From: Streptomyces violens
GTDB lineage: Bacteria > Actinomycetota > Actinomycetes > Streptomycetales > Streptomycetaceae
Assembly: GCF_000717745.1 (NCBI RefSeq)
Contig: NZ_JOBH01000002.1
Span: 558,001 to 622,000 of the forward strand
Length of the DNA stretch: 64,000 nt
Direction: 5' to 3'
Every line of letters starts with the position of its first letter. Position 1 is the first letter of the stretch. The position numbers and the translations under genes are program-made. Of this stretch, positions 1-8,560 are shown piece by piece. Under the pieces are notes generated by a model. The model was not told where the DNA came from. It was given only the letters and a program-made list of their open reading frames with translations, and made no database searches.

Positions 1-898
1 CCGCCAGCCCGCGGATTTCGGCGACGAGGGCATCCCACGCGGGTTCCGGGAGTTCATGGCCGACTCCGGGCAGCCGGGCCAGGCGTGCCTCAGGGATCCG
101 GGAGGCGATCGCCCGGCCTGCGGCGGGCTTGATGAGGGGGTCGTCCGCGCCGTGGAGGACGAGCGTGGGGCGGTCGATGGCGCTGATCGGCGGGCCGTGC
201 CACTGGGCGCCGATCTGGCGGCTCTGGGCCTGCCGGTCGTGCATGCCGCTGTCGGCGTTGCGCTCGGCGGCCTCCCGGGCGGCCCGCTCGTCGAAGGGGC
301 GGTGCGGCGAGGCGAGGAGCCGGGAGACGGCGAGACCGGCCGCGACGGCCCCCTCACGCGTCTCGGGGAACCTCAGCCGGGCGAACTTCGCCAGGGTGCG
401 CAGCCGTATGTACCGCAGGGTCCGCAGCCCGGAGACGTCCGCGGGGACGGCGGCCATGGTGGTGAGCGTCCGCACCCGGTCCGGGTGGCGCAGCGCCACG
501 CGCTGCGCGACGGCGCCGCCGAGCGAGACGCCCAGCAGATGCGCCGACGGCCACCCCAGGGCGTCCAGGACGGCGACTGCGTCGTCCGCCATGTCCTCGG
601 CGGTGTACGCCTCGCCGCGCCTGCCGAACAGCGCGGAGATCGGGTTACCGGTGGCCGCGGGCGGCAGATGGGTCGACTCCCCGCCGTCGCGCTGGTCGTA
701 CCGGGCCACGGCGAAGCCCTGCGCGGCCAGCAGCCGGCACAGCCCGTCGGGTACCCACAGCCGGTTGACGCCCAGGCCCGTGACCAGCAGCAGCGGCTCG
801 CCGTCGGCCCCTTCGGCCAGCCGGTCGAAGGCCAGTCGCACCGGGCCGTTCTCGGCCCGGCGGACCGGGCTCCACAGCTGCTTCGGCGATGAGGACAC
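1..898 (-). CDS. Alpha/beta-fold hydrolase (3' end cut by window edge)
   Basis: About 299 residues are visible; the gene runs off the left edge, probably just short of its stop. The fold is that of a soluble alpha/beta hydrolase. The nucleophile elbow GVSLG has Ser125, the acid loop HGADDP has Asp252/253, and His281 sits in GVGHELPEP. The oxyanion-side motif TGLGVNR lies near residues 40-46. The GTG start at 898 is chosen because GGGAGG stands a few bases upstream. There is no signal peptide. The gene is divergent from a TetR-family gene and a palindrome lies between the two starts, so the TetR product probably represses it. Substrate is unknown; esterase, lactonase or epoxide-hydrolase relatives all share these motifs. 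Confidence 0.85.
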   Translation of the reverse strand, partial: MSSSPKQLWSPVRRAENGPVRLAFDRLAEGADGEPLLLVTGLGVNRLWVPDGLCRLLAAQGFAVARYDQRDGGESTHLPPAATGNPISALFGRRGEAYTAEDMADDAVAVLDALGWPSAHLLGVSLGGAVAQRVALRHPDRVRTLTTMAAVPADVSGLRTLRYIRLRTLAKFARLRFPETREGAVAAGLAVSRLLASPHRPFDERAAREAAERNADSGMHDRQAQSRQIGAQWHGPPISAIDRPTLVLHGADDPLIKPAAGRAIASRIPEARLARLPGVGHELPEPAWDALVAEIRGLA

Positions 899-911
899 GA
901 GAACCTCCCAT

Positions 912-934
912 AACTGCGATCGGTGTTCGCAGTT
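912..934. promoter_or_regulatory. Probable TetR operator between divergent genes
   Basis: A perfect inverted repeat has arms AACTGCGA (912-919) and TCGCAGTT (927-934) separated by 7 bases. It lies between the hydrolase start (898) and the TetR start (984), where one repressor could control both promoters. The size and symmetry suit a TetR dimer; the binding itself is inferred. Confidence 0.6.
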
Positions 935-983
935 TCTAGGATAGGGGACGCATCATGGGAACGGGGAGGAAGCGGGTGGAGGA

Positions 984-1688
984 GTGGACCGGGAACCGGT
1001 GACCGTCTGGGCACGGCCCGAACGCGGCGCCCGCGGCCCGGCCGCGGTGCACAGCCGCGCCGAGCTGACCGCCGTCGCCGTCGAACTGGCGGACCGGAGC
1101 GGCCTGTCGGCGGTATCGATGCGGCAGGTGGCCAAGGCACTGGGCACCGGCCAGGCTTCGCTGTACCGCTACCTCGGCGGCCGGGCGGATCTGCTCGACC
1201 TGATGACGGACGCGATGACCGGGGAGATCGACCTCGGCGTCCCGCTCAGCGGTGATCCCGTCGCGGACCTGGCCGCCCTGGCGGCCCGCACCAAGGCCGT
1301 CCAGCTACGGCACCCCTGGCTGTCCGACATCCCACCGGAACCGCTCCGGCTGGGCCCCCGGGGGCTGGACTACCTGGAGTACGCACTGCGGGCGATGGCA
1401 CCCGTCGGGCTGCCGGGCGGGACGAAGCTGGAGGCCGTCGCCCTGATGAACGCCCTGGTCGCGCAGTTCGCCCGGACAGAACTCCAGGCCGCCGACGCGG
1501 ACACCGGCCGCCGGGCGGCACAGGCCGCCTATCTGAGCGAGGCGGCCGCCCGGGGAGAGCACCCGCATCTCGCGGTCGCCCTGGCGGAACGGCCCGGAGC
1601 CGACCCGGCGGAGGACCCGCAGGCGCTGTTCGAGCGGACGATGCGCCGGGTGCTCACCGGGCTCCTGGGGGACGGCGCGGCCCTTTAG
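984..1688 (+). CDS. TetR/AcrR-family transcriptional regulator
   Basis: A 234-residue protein with an N-terminal TetR helix-turn-helix at about residues 25-72, including SMRQVAKALGTGQASLYRYL, followed by the usual dimerisation and ligand domain. The GTG at 984 is used; GGGAGGA lies about 13 bases upstream, and an in-frame GTG at 999 is an alternative. The gene is divergent from the alpha/beta hydrolase and shares the palindrome at 912-934, which suggests autorepression plus local control. It converges with the next GNAT gene with only 9 bases between the stop codons. Ligand unknown. Confidence 0.85.
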   Translation: MDREPVTVWARPERGARGPAAVHSRAELTAVAVELADRSGLSAVSMRQVAKALGTGQASLYRYLGGRADLLDLMTDAMTGEIDLGVPLSGDPVADLAALAARTKAVQLRHPWLSDIPPEPLRLGPRGLDYLEYALRAMAPVGLPGGTKLEAVALMNALVAQFARTELQAADADTGRRAAQAAYLSEAAARGEHPHLAVALAERPGADPAEDPQALFERTMRRVLTGLLGDGAAL

Positions 1689-1697
1689 AGGCCGAAT

Positions 1698-2255
1698 TCA
1701 GAGGCCGAAGGCGGCCGCGTACTGGATGACCCCGGCGGGAACCGGCCGTGCGGACTCCGCGCCGGGAGCGTCCAGCGGGAGGGCCATCATCGCCTCGTCG
1801 GGAACCTCCATCGGGGCACTGATGCCCCAGCGGGAGGCCGGGCGGAAGCCGAACCGGGGGTAGTACTCGGGGTGCCCGAGTACCACCACGAGGCGCTCGC
1901 CCCGCTCCCGGGCGGCGTCGAGCGCGGCGCGGATGGCCGCGGAGCCCGCCCCTCGGCGCTGGTGCGCGGGCAGCACCGCGCACGGGGCGAGCGCCAGCGC
2001 GGGCTCCCCGCCGATGTGGCAGCGGGTGAGCAGCGCGTACGCGGCCACGGTGCCGTCGGGGGCCTGCGCCACCCACGACAGCCCGTCGAGCCACGCGTCG
2101 GGGTCGGCGCGCAACGCGTCGACGAGGTCCGCCTCCTCGGCGGTGGGGAACGCGGCGAGGTTGACCTTCCGTACGGCGGCTGCGTCATCCGGCGCCTCGG
2201 GACGGGTGCTCCAGGAGGTGGCGGCGGTGGAGGTACTGGTCGTCATGGCCTCCAT
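1698..2255 (-). CDS. GNAT-family N-acetyltransferase
   Basis: A 185-residue cytosolic GNAT. The acetyl-CoA loop is QRRGAGSAAI at about residues 99-108, and the C-terminal half has the HPEYYPRFGFRPA pattern of YhbS-like predicted acetyltransferases. Two ATG starts are possible, 2255 and 2246. The only purine-rich stretch, GGAGG, overlaps the first, so the true start is uncertain. The gene converges with the TetR gene and stands alone. Substrate cannot be read from the sequence. Confidence 0.8.
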   Translation of the reverse strand: MEAMTTSTSTAATSWSTRPEAPDDAAAVRKVNLAAFPTAEEADLVDALRADPDAWLDGLSWVAQAPDGTVAAYALLTRCHIGGEPALALAPCAVLPAHQRRGAGSAAIRAALDAARERGERLVVVLGHPEYYPRFGFRPASRWGISAPMEVPDEAMMALPLDAPGAESARPVPAGVIQYAAAFGL

Positions 2256-2300
2256 TCTTGGTCACCGGGGGTCCCGGGGCGACGGAAATAAAACGGGGGG

Positions 2301-3524
2301 TCAGGGCGCCGGCGTGAAGACCAGCGACGCGTTGTGGCCGCCGAAGCCGAAGGAGTTGGTGAGGGCGGCCGGGACGGCGGTCCGGCGCGCGGCGCCGGTG
2401 ACGACGTCGAGCTTCACCTCCGGGTCGAGCGTCTCGACGTTCGCGGTGGCGGGCACGACGCCGTCACGCACCGCGAGGATCGTCGCGAGCGCGCCCAGGG
2501 AGCCCGCCGCACCGAAGAGGTGACCGGTCATCGACTTGGTCGCGGTGACGGCCGGGTGGGTACCGATCGCCTCGGTGACCGACTGCGCCTCGGCGAGGTC
2601 GCCCTTGGGCGTGGAGGTCGCGTGGGCGTGCACGAGCCCGATGTCCTGCGGCGTGAGCCCGGCCGCGGCCAGCGCCCGGCGCATGGCCCGGACCTGGCCC
2701 TCCGGGTGCGCGGCCGTGATGTGGAAGGCGTCCGAGGTGACCCCGGCCCCCGCGAGCGTGGCGTGTGCGCGGGCCGCCCGGGCGGCGGCGAACTCCGCGC
2801 GTTCCAGTACCACCACGGCCGCGCCCTCGCCGATGACGAAGCCGTCCCGGTCCACGTCGAAGGGGCGGGACGCCCGCTGGGGCTCGTCGTTGCGCGTCGA
2901 GTGGGCCCTGGCCTGCGCGAAGCCCGCCATCGTCAGCGCGCAGATACACGCCTCGGCGCCGCCCGCGACGACCACGTCGGCACGGCCGAGCCGGATCAGG
3001 TCCAGGCCCATGGCGATCGCCTCGGCCCCGGACGCGCAGGCGCTGACGGGGGTGTGGGCGCCGCCGCGGGCGCCGAGTTCGATGCTGACCCAGGCGGCCG
3101 GGCCGTTCGCCATCAGCATGGGGACGGTGTGCGGCGACACCCGGCGCACGCCGGACGCCTCCAGCACGTCGTCCTGGCCCAGCATGGTGAGCGCGCCGCC
3201 GGTGCCCGTGCCGATGACCACGGCCAGCCGCTCCGGGTCGACCTCGGGCGTGCCCGCGTCGGCCCATGCCTCGCGGGCCGCGACGAGCGCGACCTGTTCG
3301 CAGCGGTCCATGCGGCGGGCCTGTACCCGGTCCAGCACCTCGGTCGGTTCGACCGCGAGCCGGCCCGCGATCCGGCCGGGCAGCGCGGCCGCCCACTCCT
3401 CCTCCAGCGGGCCGATGCCGGACTGGCCGGCCAGCATCGCGCTCCAGGTCGACGCGGCGTCCCCGCCGAGCGGCGTGGTGGCGCCCAGACCGGTGACCAC
3501 GACATTGTCGGTGTTCATGCTCAT
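2301..3524 (-). CDS. Beta-ketoacyl-ACP synthase II-type enzyme (FabF-like)
   Basis: A 407-residue KAS II, close to the usual 412. The Cys-His-His triad is complete: Cys163 in SACASG, His301 in HAHATSTPKGD and His335 in KSMTGHLFGAAG. The glycine that usually follows the first His is Ala302. The ATG at 3524 is chosen because AAAGGAGA sits 8 bases upstream; longer reading would absorb that ribosome site. No fabD, fabH or acpP is adjacent, so this is an orphan paralogue rather than the housekeeping FAS cluster. It may serve fatty-acid, polyene or secondary-metabolite chain elongation. A short inverted repeat (TTGTA/TACAA, 3538-3554) lies just upstream. Confidence 0.88.
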   Translation of the reverse strand: MSMNTDNVVVTGLGATTPLGGDAASTWSAMLAGQSGIGPLEEEWAAALPGRIAGRLAVEPTEVLDRVQARRMDRCEQVALVAAREAWADAGTPEVDPERLAVVIGTGTGGALTMLGQDDVLEASGVRRVSPHTVPMLMANGPAAWVSIELGARGGAHTPVSACASGAEAIAMGLDLIRLGRADVVVAGGAEACICALTMAGFAQARAHSTRNDEPQRASRPFDVDRDGFVIGEGAAVVVLERAEFAAARAARAHATLAGAGVTSDAFHITAAHPEGQVRAMRRALAAAGLTPQDIGLVHAHATSTPKGDLAEAQSVTEAIGTHPAVTATKSMTGHLFGAAGSLGALATILAVRDGVVPATANVETLDPEVKLDVVTGAARRTAVPAALTNSFGFGGHNASLVFTPAP

Positions 3525-3721
3525 AGGCGAGTCTCCTTTGTAGTAGAGATACAACTCTCCGCGCGACCGATAGATCCGAGCACGGGGCGAGTCGTCGACT
3601 CATCAGCCACTTTGCCAAGGGAATTACGGAGCAGCAGGTAGCGTGATCAACGGAGTCCGACTGCGGGATGTTGTAGAGTCCCCACACAACGAGAGGCAAG
3701 ATCGACACGGGAGGGGCGGGC

Positions 3722-4681
3722 ATGAAGCTGCGGTGTGCGGTGCTCGACGACTACCAGGGCGTCGCGCTGTCCATGGCGGACTGGAGCACGGTGGCCGGGG
3801 ACGTCGACGTACGCGTCGTACGGGAGTACATCGGCGACCGGAAGCGGCTGGCCGAGGCGGTCGGGGACTGCGAGATCCTCGTCGTGATGCGGGAACGCAC
3901 CCCGTTCCCCGAGGAGTTGTTCGCGCGGCTGCCCCGGCTGCGGCTGCTGATCACCTCCGGTATGCGCAACGCCGCGATCGACCTGGCGGCGGCTGCCCGG
4001 CACGGCGTGACCGTGTGCGGTACGGCGAGCAACTCCGAGCCGCCGGTCGAGCTGACCTGGGCGCTGCTGCTCGGCCTGGCCCGCGGCCTCGTCCGGGAGA
4101 ACACCGCGCTGCGGGAGGGCGGGCCGTGGCAGAGCACGGTCGGCGCCGATCTGTACGGGCGGCGGCTCGGGCTCCTCGGACTGGGGAAGACCGGGACGCG
4201 GGTGGCCGCGGTCGGGCAGGCGTTCGGGATGGACGTGGTGGCGTGGAGCGAGAACCTCACGGACGAACGGGCGCGGGCGGCCGGGGTACGGCGCCTGGCG
4301 AGCAAGGAGGAGCTGCTGGAGAGCAGCGACTTCGTCTCCGTGCACCTGGTGCTCGGGGATCGGACGCGGGGGCTGCTCGGCGCCGCGGAGCTGCGCCGGA
4401 TGCGGCCGACGGCGTACCTCGTCAACACCTCGCGGGCCGCGATCGTCGACCAGGACGCGCTCGCGGAGGCGCTGCGCGGCGGGTGGATCGCGGGCGCGGG
4501 GGTCGATGTGTTCGACGAGGAGCCGCTGCCCGCCGGCCATCCGTACCGGTCGCTGCCGAATCTGCTGGCCACACCGCACCTCGGCTATGTGACACGGCGG
4601 AACTACGAGGGGTACTTCCAGCAGGCGGTGGAGGACATCGCGGCGTTCGTGGCGGGGGCGCCGGTGCGGCAGCTCGGCTGA
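3722..4681 (+). CDS. D-2-hydroxyacid dehydrogenase family protein, NAD-binding
   Basis: A 319-residue D-isomer-specific 2-hydroxyacid dehydrogenase. The Rossmann loop GLGKTG is at residues 153-158, and the catalytic trio is Arg238 (NTSRAAIVD), Glu267 (DVFDEEPL) and His286 (ATPHLGY). GGGAGGGGC precedes the ATG by about 5 bases. It is closest in style to the phosphoglycerate-dehydrogenase-like group but lacks any regulatory ACT domain. Divergent from the fabF-like gene; valS follows 63 bases downstream on the same strand, so the two may be co-transcribed. Substrate unknown. Confidence 0.85.
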   Translation: MKLRCAVLDDYQGVALSMADWSTVAGDVDVRVVREYIGDRKRLAEAVGDCEILVVMRERTPFPEELFARLPRLRLLITSGMRNAAIDLAAAARHGVTVCGTASNSEPPVELTWALLLGLARGLVRENTALREGGPWQSTVGADLYGRRLGLLGLGKTGTRVAAVGQAFGMDVVAWSENLTDERARAAGVRRLASKEELLESSDFVSVHLVLGDRTRGLLGAAELRRMRPTAYLVNTSRAAIVDQDALAEALRGGWIAGAGVDVFDEEPLPAGHPYRSLPNLLATPHLGYVTRRNYEGYFQQAVEDIAAFVAGAPVRQLG

Positions 4682-4744
4682 GGGACCGGCGGCAGCGGGA
4701 AAATGACGGGCCGCGCGACGGGGGCGTATCTAGCATGAGGGGGC

Positions 4745-7333
4745 ATGACGCCCCCTCAGTTCCCTCAGCGCCCGCGCGGCGTCCCCGAGCGGCCCGTTCT
4801 CGACGGGCTGGAAGAGAAGTGGTCCTCCCGGTGGGAGGAGTCGGGCGCCTATGTATTCGACCGGTCCGCCGAGCGCGAGCGGGTCTTCTCGATCGACACC
4901 CCGCCGCCCACGGTCAGCGGCTCCCTCCACATCGGTCATGTCTTCTCGTACACGCACACCGACGCGGTCGCCCGCTACCAGCGGATGCGCGGCCGGGAGG
5001 TCTTCTACCCGATGGGGTGGGACGACAACGGGCTGCCGACCGAGCGGCGAGTGCAGAACCACTTCGGGGTGCGGTGCGACCCGTCGCTGCCGTACGACCC
5101 GGAGTTCACCCCGCCCGAGAAGCCCGGCAAGCATCAACTGCCCGTCTCCCGGCGGAACTTCATCGAACTGTGCGAGCGGCTGACCGCCGTCGACGAGCAG
5201 GCTTTCGAGGAGCTGTGGCGGCGCCTCGGGCTGTCGGTCGACTGGACGCGGACGTACCGCACGATCGGGGACACGGCGCGGAGGGTCTCCCAGTACGCCT
5301 TCCTCCGGAACCTCGCGCGCGGCGAGGCGTACTTGGCCGAGGCGCCCACGCTGTGGGACGTCACGTTCCGTACCGCGGTCGCCCAGGCCGAACTGGAGGA
5401 CCGGGAGCGGCCCGCCGCCTACCACCGGCTGGCGTTCGCGGGTACGGGCGAGGCCACCGGCGCGCCGCTCCTCGTCGAGACGACGCGCCCCGAGCTGCTG
5501 CCCGCCTGCGTCGCGGTCGTCGCGCACCCGGACGACGCGCGCTATCAGGAGTTGTTCGGGAAGACGGTCCGCACCCCGCTCTTCGACGTCGAGGTCCCCG
5601 TCCTCGCGCACCGGCTCGCCGACCCGGAGAAGGGCACCGGCGCGGCCATGATCTGCACGTTCGGCGACACCACGGACGTGACGTGGTGGCGCGAGCTGGC
5701 GCTGCCGACCCGCCCGGTCATCGGCTGGGACGGCCGGTTCGCCGCCGAACCGCCGGCCGCGCTGGAGAGCGAGCGGGCCCGGGCGGCGTACGCGGAGCTG
5801 GCCGGCGCCACCGCCTTCACCGCGCGCGAGCGCGTCGTCGCCATGCTGCGGGAGCGCGGTGAGCTGATCGGCGAGCCCAGCCCGGTCAGCCACCCCGTGA
5901 AGTTCTACGAAAAGGGTGACAAGCCGCTGGAGATCGTCACCACCCGCCAGTGGTACCTCCGCAACGGCGGCCGCGACCGGGAGCTGCGCGAGGAACTGCT
6001 GCGGCGCGGCGATGAGTTGCGCTGGCATCCCGACCGGATGCGCGTCCGGTACGAGAACTGGGTCGGCGGCCTGAACGGCGACTGGCTGATCAGCCGGCAG
6101 CGGTTCTTCGGCGTGCCGATCCCGGTCTGGTATCCACTGGACGGCACGGGCGCGCCGGACTACGACAGGCCGATCGTCCCGGACACCGCGGCGCTGCCCG
6201 TCGACCCGAGCGCGGAGGCGCCGCCCGGGTACACGGAGGCGCAGCGCGGCGCCCCGGGCGGCTTCCTCGGCGACCCGGACGTCATGGACACCTGGGCGAC
6301 CTCCTCCCTCACCCCGCAGATCGCGGCCGGCTGGCCGGCCGACCCCGATCTGTTCGCGCGGGTCTTCCCGATGGACGTCCGGCCGCAGGCGCACGAGATC
6401 ATCCGTACCTGGCTGTTCTCCACCGTCGTCCGCGCGCACGCCGAGCACGGCACGCTGCCCTGGCGGCACGCCACGATCTCCGGCTGGATCCTCGACCCGG
6501 ACCGCAAGAAGATGTCGAAGTCGAAGGGGAACACCGTCACGCCGCTGGACCTGCTGGCGCGGCACGGGTCCGACGCGGTGCGGTACTGGGCGGCGAGCGG
6601 GCGCCCCGGCACGGACACCGCGTTCGACACCGGCCAGATGAAGATCGGCCGCCGGCTGGCCACCAAGATCCTCAACGCGAGCCGGTTCGTCCTGGGGTTC
6701 CCGCCGGTCCCCGAGGGCGCGCCGGTCACCGAGCCGCTGGACCGGGCGCTGCTCGCCGCCCTGGCCACCACGGTCGAGGAAGCCACCGCCGCCTTCGAGG
6801 ACTTCGACCAGGCCCGCGCGCTGGACCACACGGAACGGTTCTTCTGGCGCTTCTGCGACGACTATCTGGAGCTGGTGAAGGACCGGGCGTACAGGACGGC
6901 GGACGGCTCCGAGGGCGACGCGAACGCCGGGGCGGCCTCGGCCCGGGCCGCACTCACCACCGCACTGGACGCCCTCCTGCGCCTCTTCGCGCCGGTGCTG
7001 CCGTTCGTCACCGAGGAGGTCTGGTCGTGGTGGGCCACCGGCTCGGTGCACCGCGCGCCCTGGCCGGCGGCGGACCCGCTGCGCGCGCTCGCGGACGGTG
7101 CGGACCCCGCGCTGCTCGACACGGCGACGGAGGTCCTCACCGCGGTCCGCCGGGCGAAGTCCGCGGCCCAGGTGTCCATGCGGACGGAGGTGGCAGGGGC
7201 GGTGCTCACCGGGCCGGCCCCGGCACTGGAGGCGTTCGCCCTGGTCGCCGCGGACGTCCGCGCGGCGGGCCGGATCACTCGTACCGAAGAACGCCCTGGA
7301 CCGGCACCGCTCACGGTCGACGTCACGCTCTGA
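4745..7333 (+). CDS. valS: Valyl-tRNA synthetase, archaeal/rickettsial-type
   Basis: An 862-residue class Ia synthetase that charges tRNA-Val. HIGH is at residues 62-65 within PTVSGSLHIGH, KMSKS at about 589-593, and an editing (CP1) domain lies between. The block GWDDNGLPTERR is characteristic of the archaeal/rickettsial ValS subfamily rather than the E. coli type. The anticodon-binding domain is present, and the protein is shorter at the C-terminus than typical bacterial ValS. Streptomyces normally keeps its main valS next to folC elsewhere, so this may be a second, laterally acquired copy; that cannot be tested from this window. GGGGGC precedes the ATG. Confidence 0.9.
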   Translation: MTPPQFPQRPRGVPERPVLDGLEEKWSSRWEESGAYVFDRSAERERVFSIDTPPPTVSGSLHIGHVFSYTHTDAVARYQRMRGREVFYPMGWDDNGLPTERRVQNHFGVRCDPSLPYDPEFTPPEKPGKHQLPVSRRNFIELCERLTAVDEQAFEELWRRLGLSVDWTRTYRTIGDTARRVSQYAFLRNLARGEAYLAEAPTLWDVTFRTAVAQAELEDRERPAAYHRLAFAGTGEATGAPLLVETTRPELLPACVAVVAHPDDARYQELFGKTVRTPLFDVEVPVLAHRLADPEKGTGAAMICTFGDTTDVTWWRELALPTRPVIGWDGRFAAEPPAALESERARAAYAELAGATAFTARERVVAMLRERGELIGEPSPVSHPVKFYEKGDKPLEIVTTRQWYLRNGGRDRELREELLRRGDELRWHPDRMRVRYENWVGGLNGDWLISRQRFFGVPIPVWYPLDGTGAPDYDRPIVPDTAALPVDPSAEAPPGYTEAQRGAPGGFLGDPDVMDTWATSSLTPQIAAGWPADPDLFARVFPMDVRPQAHEIIRTWLFSTVVRAHAEHGTLPWRHATISGWILDPDRKKMSKSKGNTVTPLDLLARHGSDAVRYWAASGRPGTDTAFDTGQMKIGRRLATKILNASRFVLGFPPVPEGAPVTEPLDRALLAALATTVEEATAAFEDFDQARALDHTERFFWRFCDDYLELVKDRAYRTADGSEGDANAGAASARAALTTALDALLRLFAPVLPFVTEEVWSWWATGSVHRAPWPAADPLRALADGADPALLDTATEVLTAVRRAKSAAQVSMRTEVAGAVLTGPAPALEAFALVAADVRAAGRITRTEERPGPAPLTVDVTL

Positions 7334-7364
7334 GGCCGGACACCGGCTCCGAGGACGACAGGGC

Positions 7365-7934
7365 TCAGGACGACAGGACCAGGGTCCAGGAGCCCGGGTG
7401 GCCGTGCAGGGCAGTGACGGAGAGAGGGAGGACGTCGAGGCGCCAGTAGGCGTGCGGCGGGACCTTGAGGGCGTAGATGAGGGCGGCGCGGATCACGCCG
7501 GGGTCGGCGACAGCGAGGGCGCTGCCGCCGTCGCCGACGGGGCGGGTGTCGAGCCAGTTGCCCACCCGGATGATGAACGCGAGCAGGGACTCGCCGCCGT
7601 GCGGGGCCGAGCGCGGGTCACCCAGCCAGGCGTCCACGGCCTGCGGCTCGGCGGCCGCCACGTCGCGCAGCGTGCGCCCGCGCCACCGCCCCATGTCGCA
7701 GTCGCGCAGCGCGGGCTGCACCAGTGGGGTGAGGCCGAGGAGCTCGCCGGTCTCGCGGCTGCGGGCCGAGGGCGAGCAGTAGCGGAGCTCGGCGGCGGCC
7801 AGCGGGCTCAGGGCGGGCGCGGCCCGCTCGACCTCGTGCCACCCCATCGCGTCCAGCGGCCGGTCGTCGTCGAAGCGCGCTTCGAGCAACGAGGAGCTGC
7901 GCCCGGCGGCGACCAGCGTGAGGCGAACAGTCAT
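7365..7934 (-). CDS. Degenerate histidine phosphatase-fold protein
   Basis: A 189-residue protein with the layout of the histidine phosphatase superfamily: SARSRETGELLG, LRDCDMGRWRGRT and PHGGESLLAF are intact family motifs. The catalytic RHG near the N-terminus is replaced by AAGRSS at residues 9-14, and the second His motif (normally SHGGVIRA) reads ADPGVIRA. Both catalytic histidines are therefore gone, so phosphatase activity is unlikely. A binding or regulatory role is possible. The reading frame is intact, so it is not a simple pseudogene. No clear ribosome site precedes the ATG; a 16-bp imperfect palindrome lies 10 bases upstream. Confidence 0.75.
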   Translation of the reverse strand: MTVRLTLVAAGRSSSLLEARFDDDRPLDAMGWHEVERAAPALSPLAAAELRYCSPSARSRETGELLGLTPLVQPALRDCDMGRWRGRTLRDVAAAEPQAVDAWLGDPRSAPHGGESLLAFIIRVGNWLDTRPVGDGGSALAVADPGVIRAALIYALKVPPHAYWRLDVLPLSVTALHGHPGSWTLVLSS

Positions 7935-7943
7935 TCGGTGATG

Positions 7944-7959
7944 GTAAGAGCGCTTTCAC
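7944..7959. promoter_or_regulatory. LacI-type-looking imperfect palindrome
   Basis: GTAAGAGC/GCTTTCAC is a 16-bp near-palindrome (6 of 8 positions match) with the central CG of LacI/GalR-family operators. It sits 10 bases upstream of the degenerate histidine phosphatase start, where it would overlap the promoter. There is no LacI gene nearby; the only one in the window is at 62.6 kb. Confidence 0.3.
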
Positions 7960-7985
7960 CGCCGGGAACCCTTGAAGTCACATAT

Positions 7986-8471
7986 TTACGGGGCATGTTC
8001 GGCATTGGCGGCCGGAGTGTGATGTTCCGCCCCGGGGACGGGTGCCACGGGATCCTCGGTCCCGAACGTCATCCACTTCTCCGTGTCCGCGACCCGCCGG
8101 AAGCCGGCGCGTTCGTAGACGCCGTGCGCGTCCTCCGTGGCGAGCATGATCCGGCGCAGTCCGCTGGGCGCCAGGTGGTCCCGGACGGCGGCGGCCAGCG
8201 CGCCGCCCAGCCCCTTGCCGCGCGCGGCGCGGTCGATGTAGACGTCGCAGAGCCAGGCGAAGGTGGCGTGGTCGGTGACCACCCGGGCGTACCCGACCTG
8301 GCGCCCCGAAGCCGTCTCGTACACCCCGAAGTTCAGCGAACCGGCGAACGCCAGGTCCTGCTTCTCGCGGGACCGGCCGAGCGCCCAGTAGGCGTCCGTG
8401 GCCAGCCAGTGGTGGACCAGATCGCGGTCCAGGCGCGCGGGGTCGGTGGAGATCACATAGCCCTCGATCAT
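7986..8471 (-). CDS. GNAT-family N-acetyltransferase
   Basis: A 161-residue GNAT with the acetyl-CoA-binding loop RAARGKGLGGAL at about residues 84-95 and the conserved start MIEGYVISTDPARLD. The strand-beta4 block VTDHATFAWLCDVYID is typical of a common single-domain GNAT subfamily. The ATG at 8471 is preferred over a GTG 24 bases upstream, because homologues of this type begin at the ISTDP block and neither site has a strong ribosome signal. It stands alone downstream of a terminator. Substrate unknown. Confidence 0.8.
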   Translation of the reverse strand: MIEGYVISTDPARLDRDLVHHWLATDAYWALGRSREKQDLAFAGSLNFGVYETASGRQVGYARVVTDHATFAWLCDVYIDRAARGKGLGGALAAAVRDHLAPSGLRRIMLATEDAHGVYERAGFRRVADTEKWMTFGTEDPVAPVPGAEHHTPAANAEHAP

Positions 8472-8526
8472 GGCCGGAGCCTGGCACACGGTCACCGGAC
8501 CGTCGAGCGGATTTCCGGCACCGGCA

Positions 8527-8556
8527 AGGGGCCCGGCGGCCTCCCGCCGGGCCCCT
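8527..8556 (-). terminator. Rho-independent-type hairpin after DUF1918 gene
   Basis: A perfect 12-bp stem pairs GGGGCCCGGCGG (8528-8539) with CCGCCGGGCCCC (8544-8555) around a 4-base loop; one more A-T pair extends it. It lies between the DUF1918 stop (8601) and the next GNAT start (8471), both on the minus strand. Confidence 0.7.
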
Positions 8557-8560
8557 CTTA

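Noticed and set aside
3616..3640. SigR-type promoter GGAAT-N18-GTG before the dehydrogenase gene
   Set aside because: The -10 element lacks the final T of the GTT consensus and there is no thiol-stress context.
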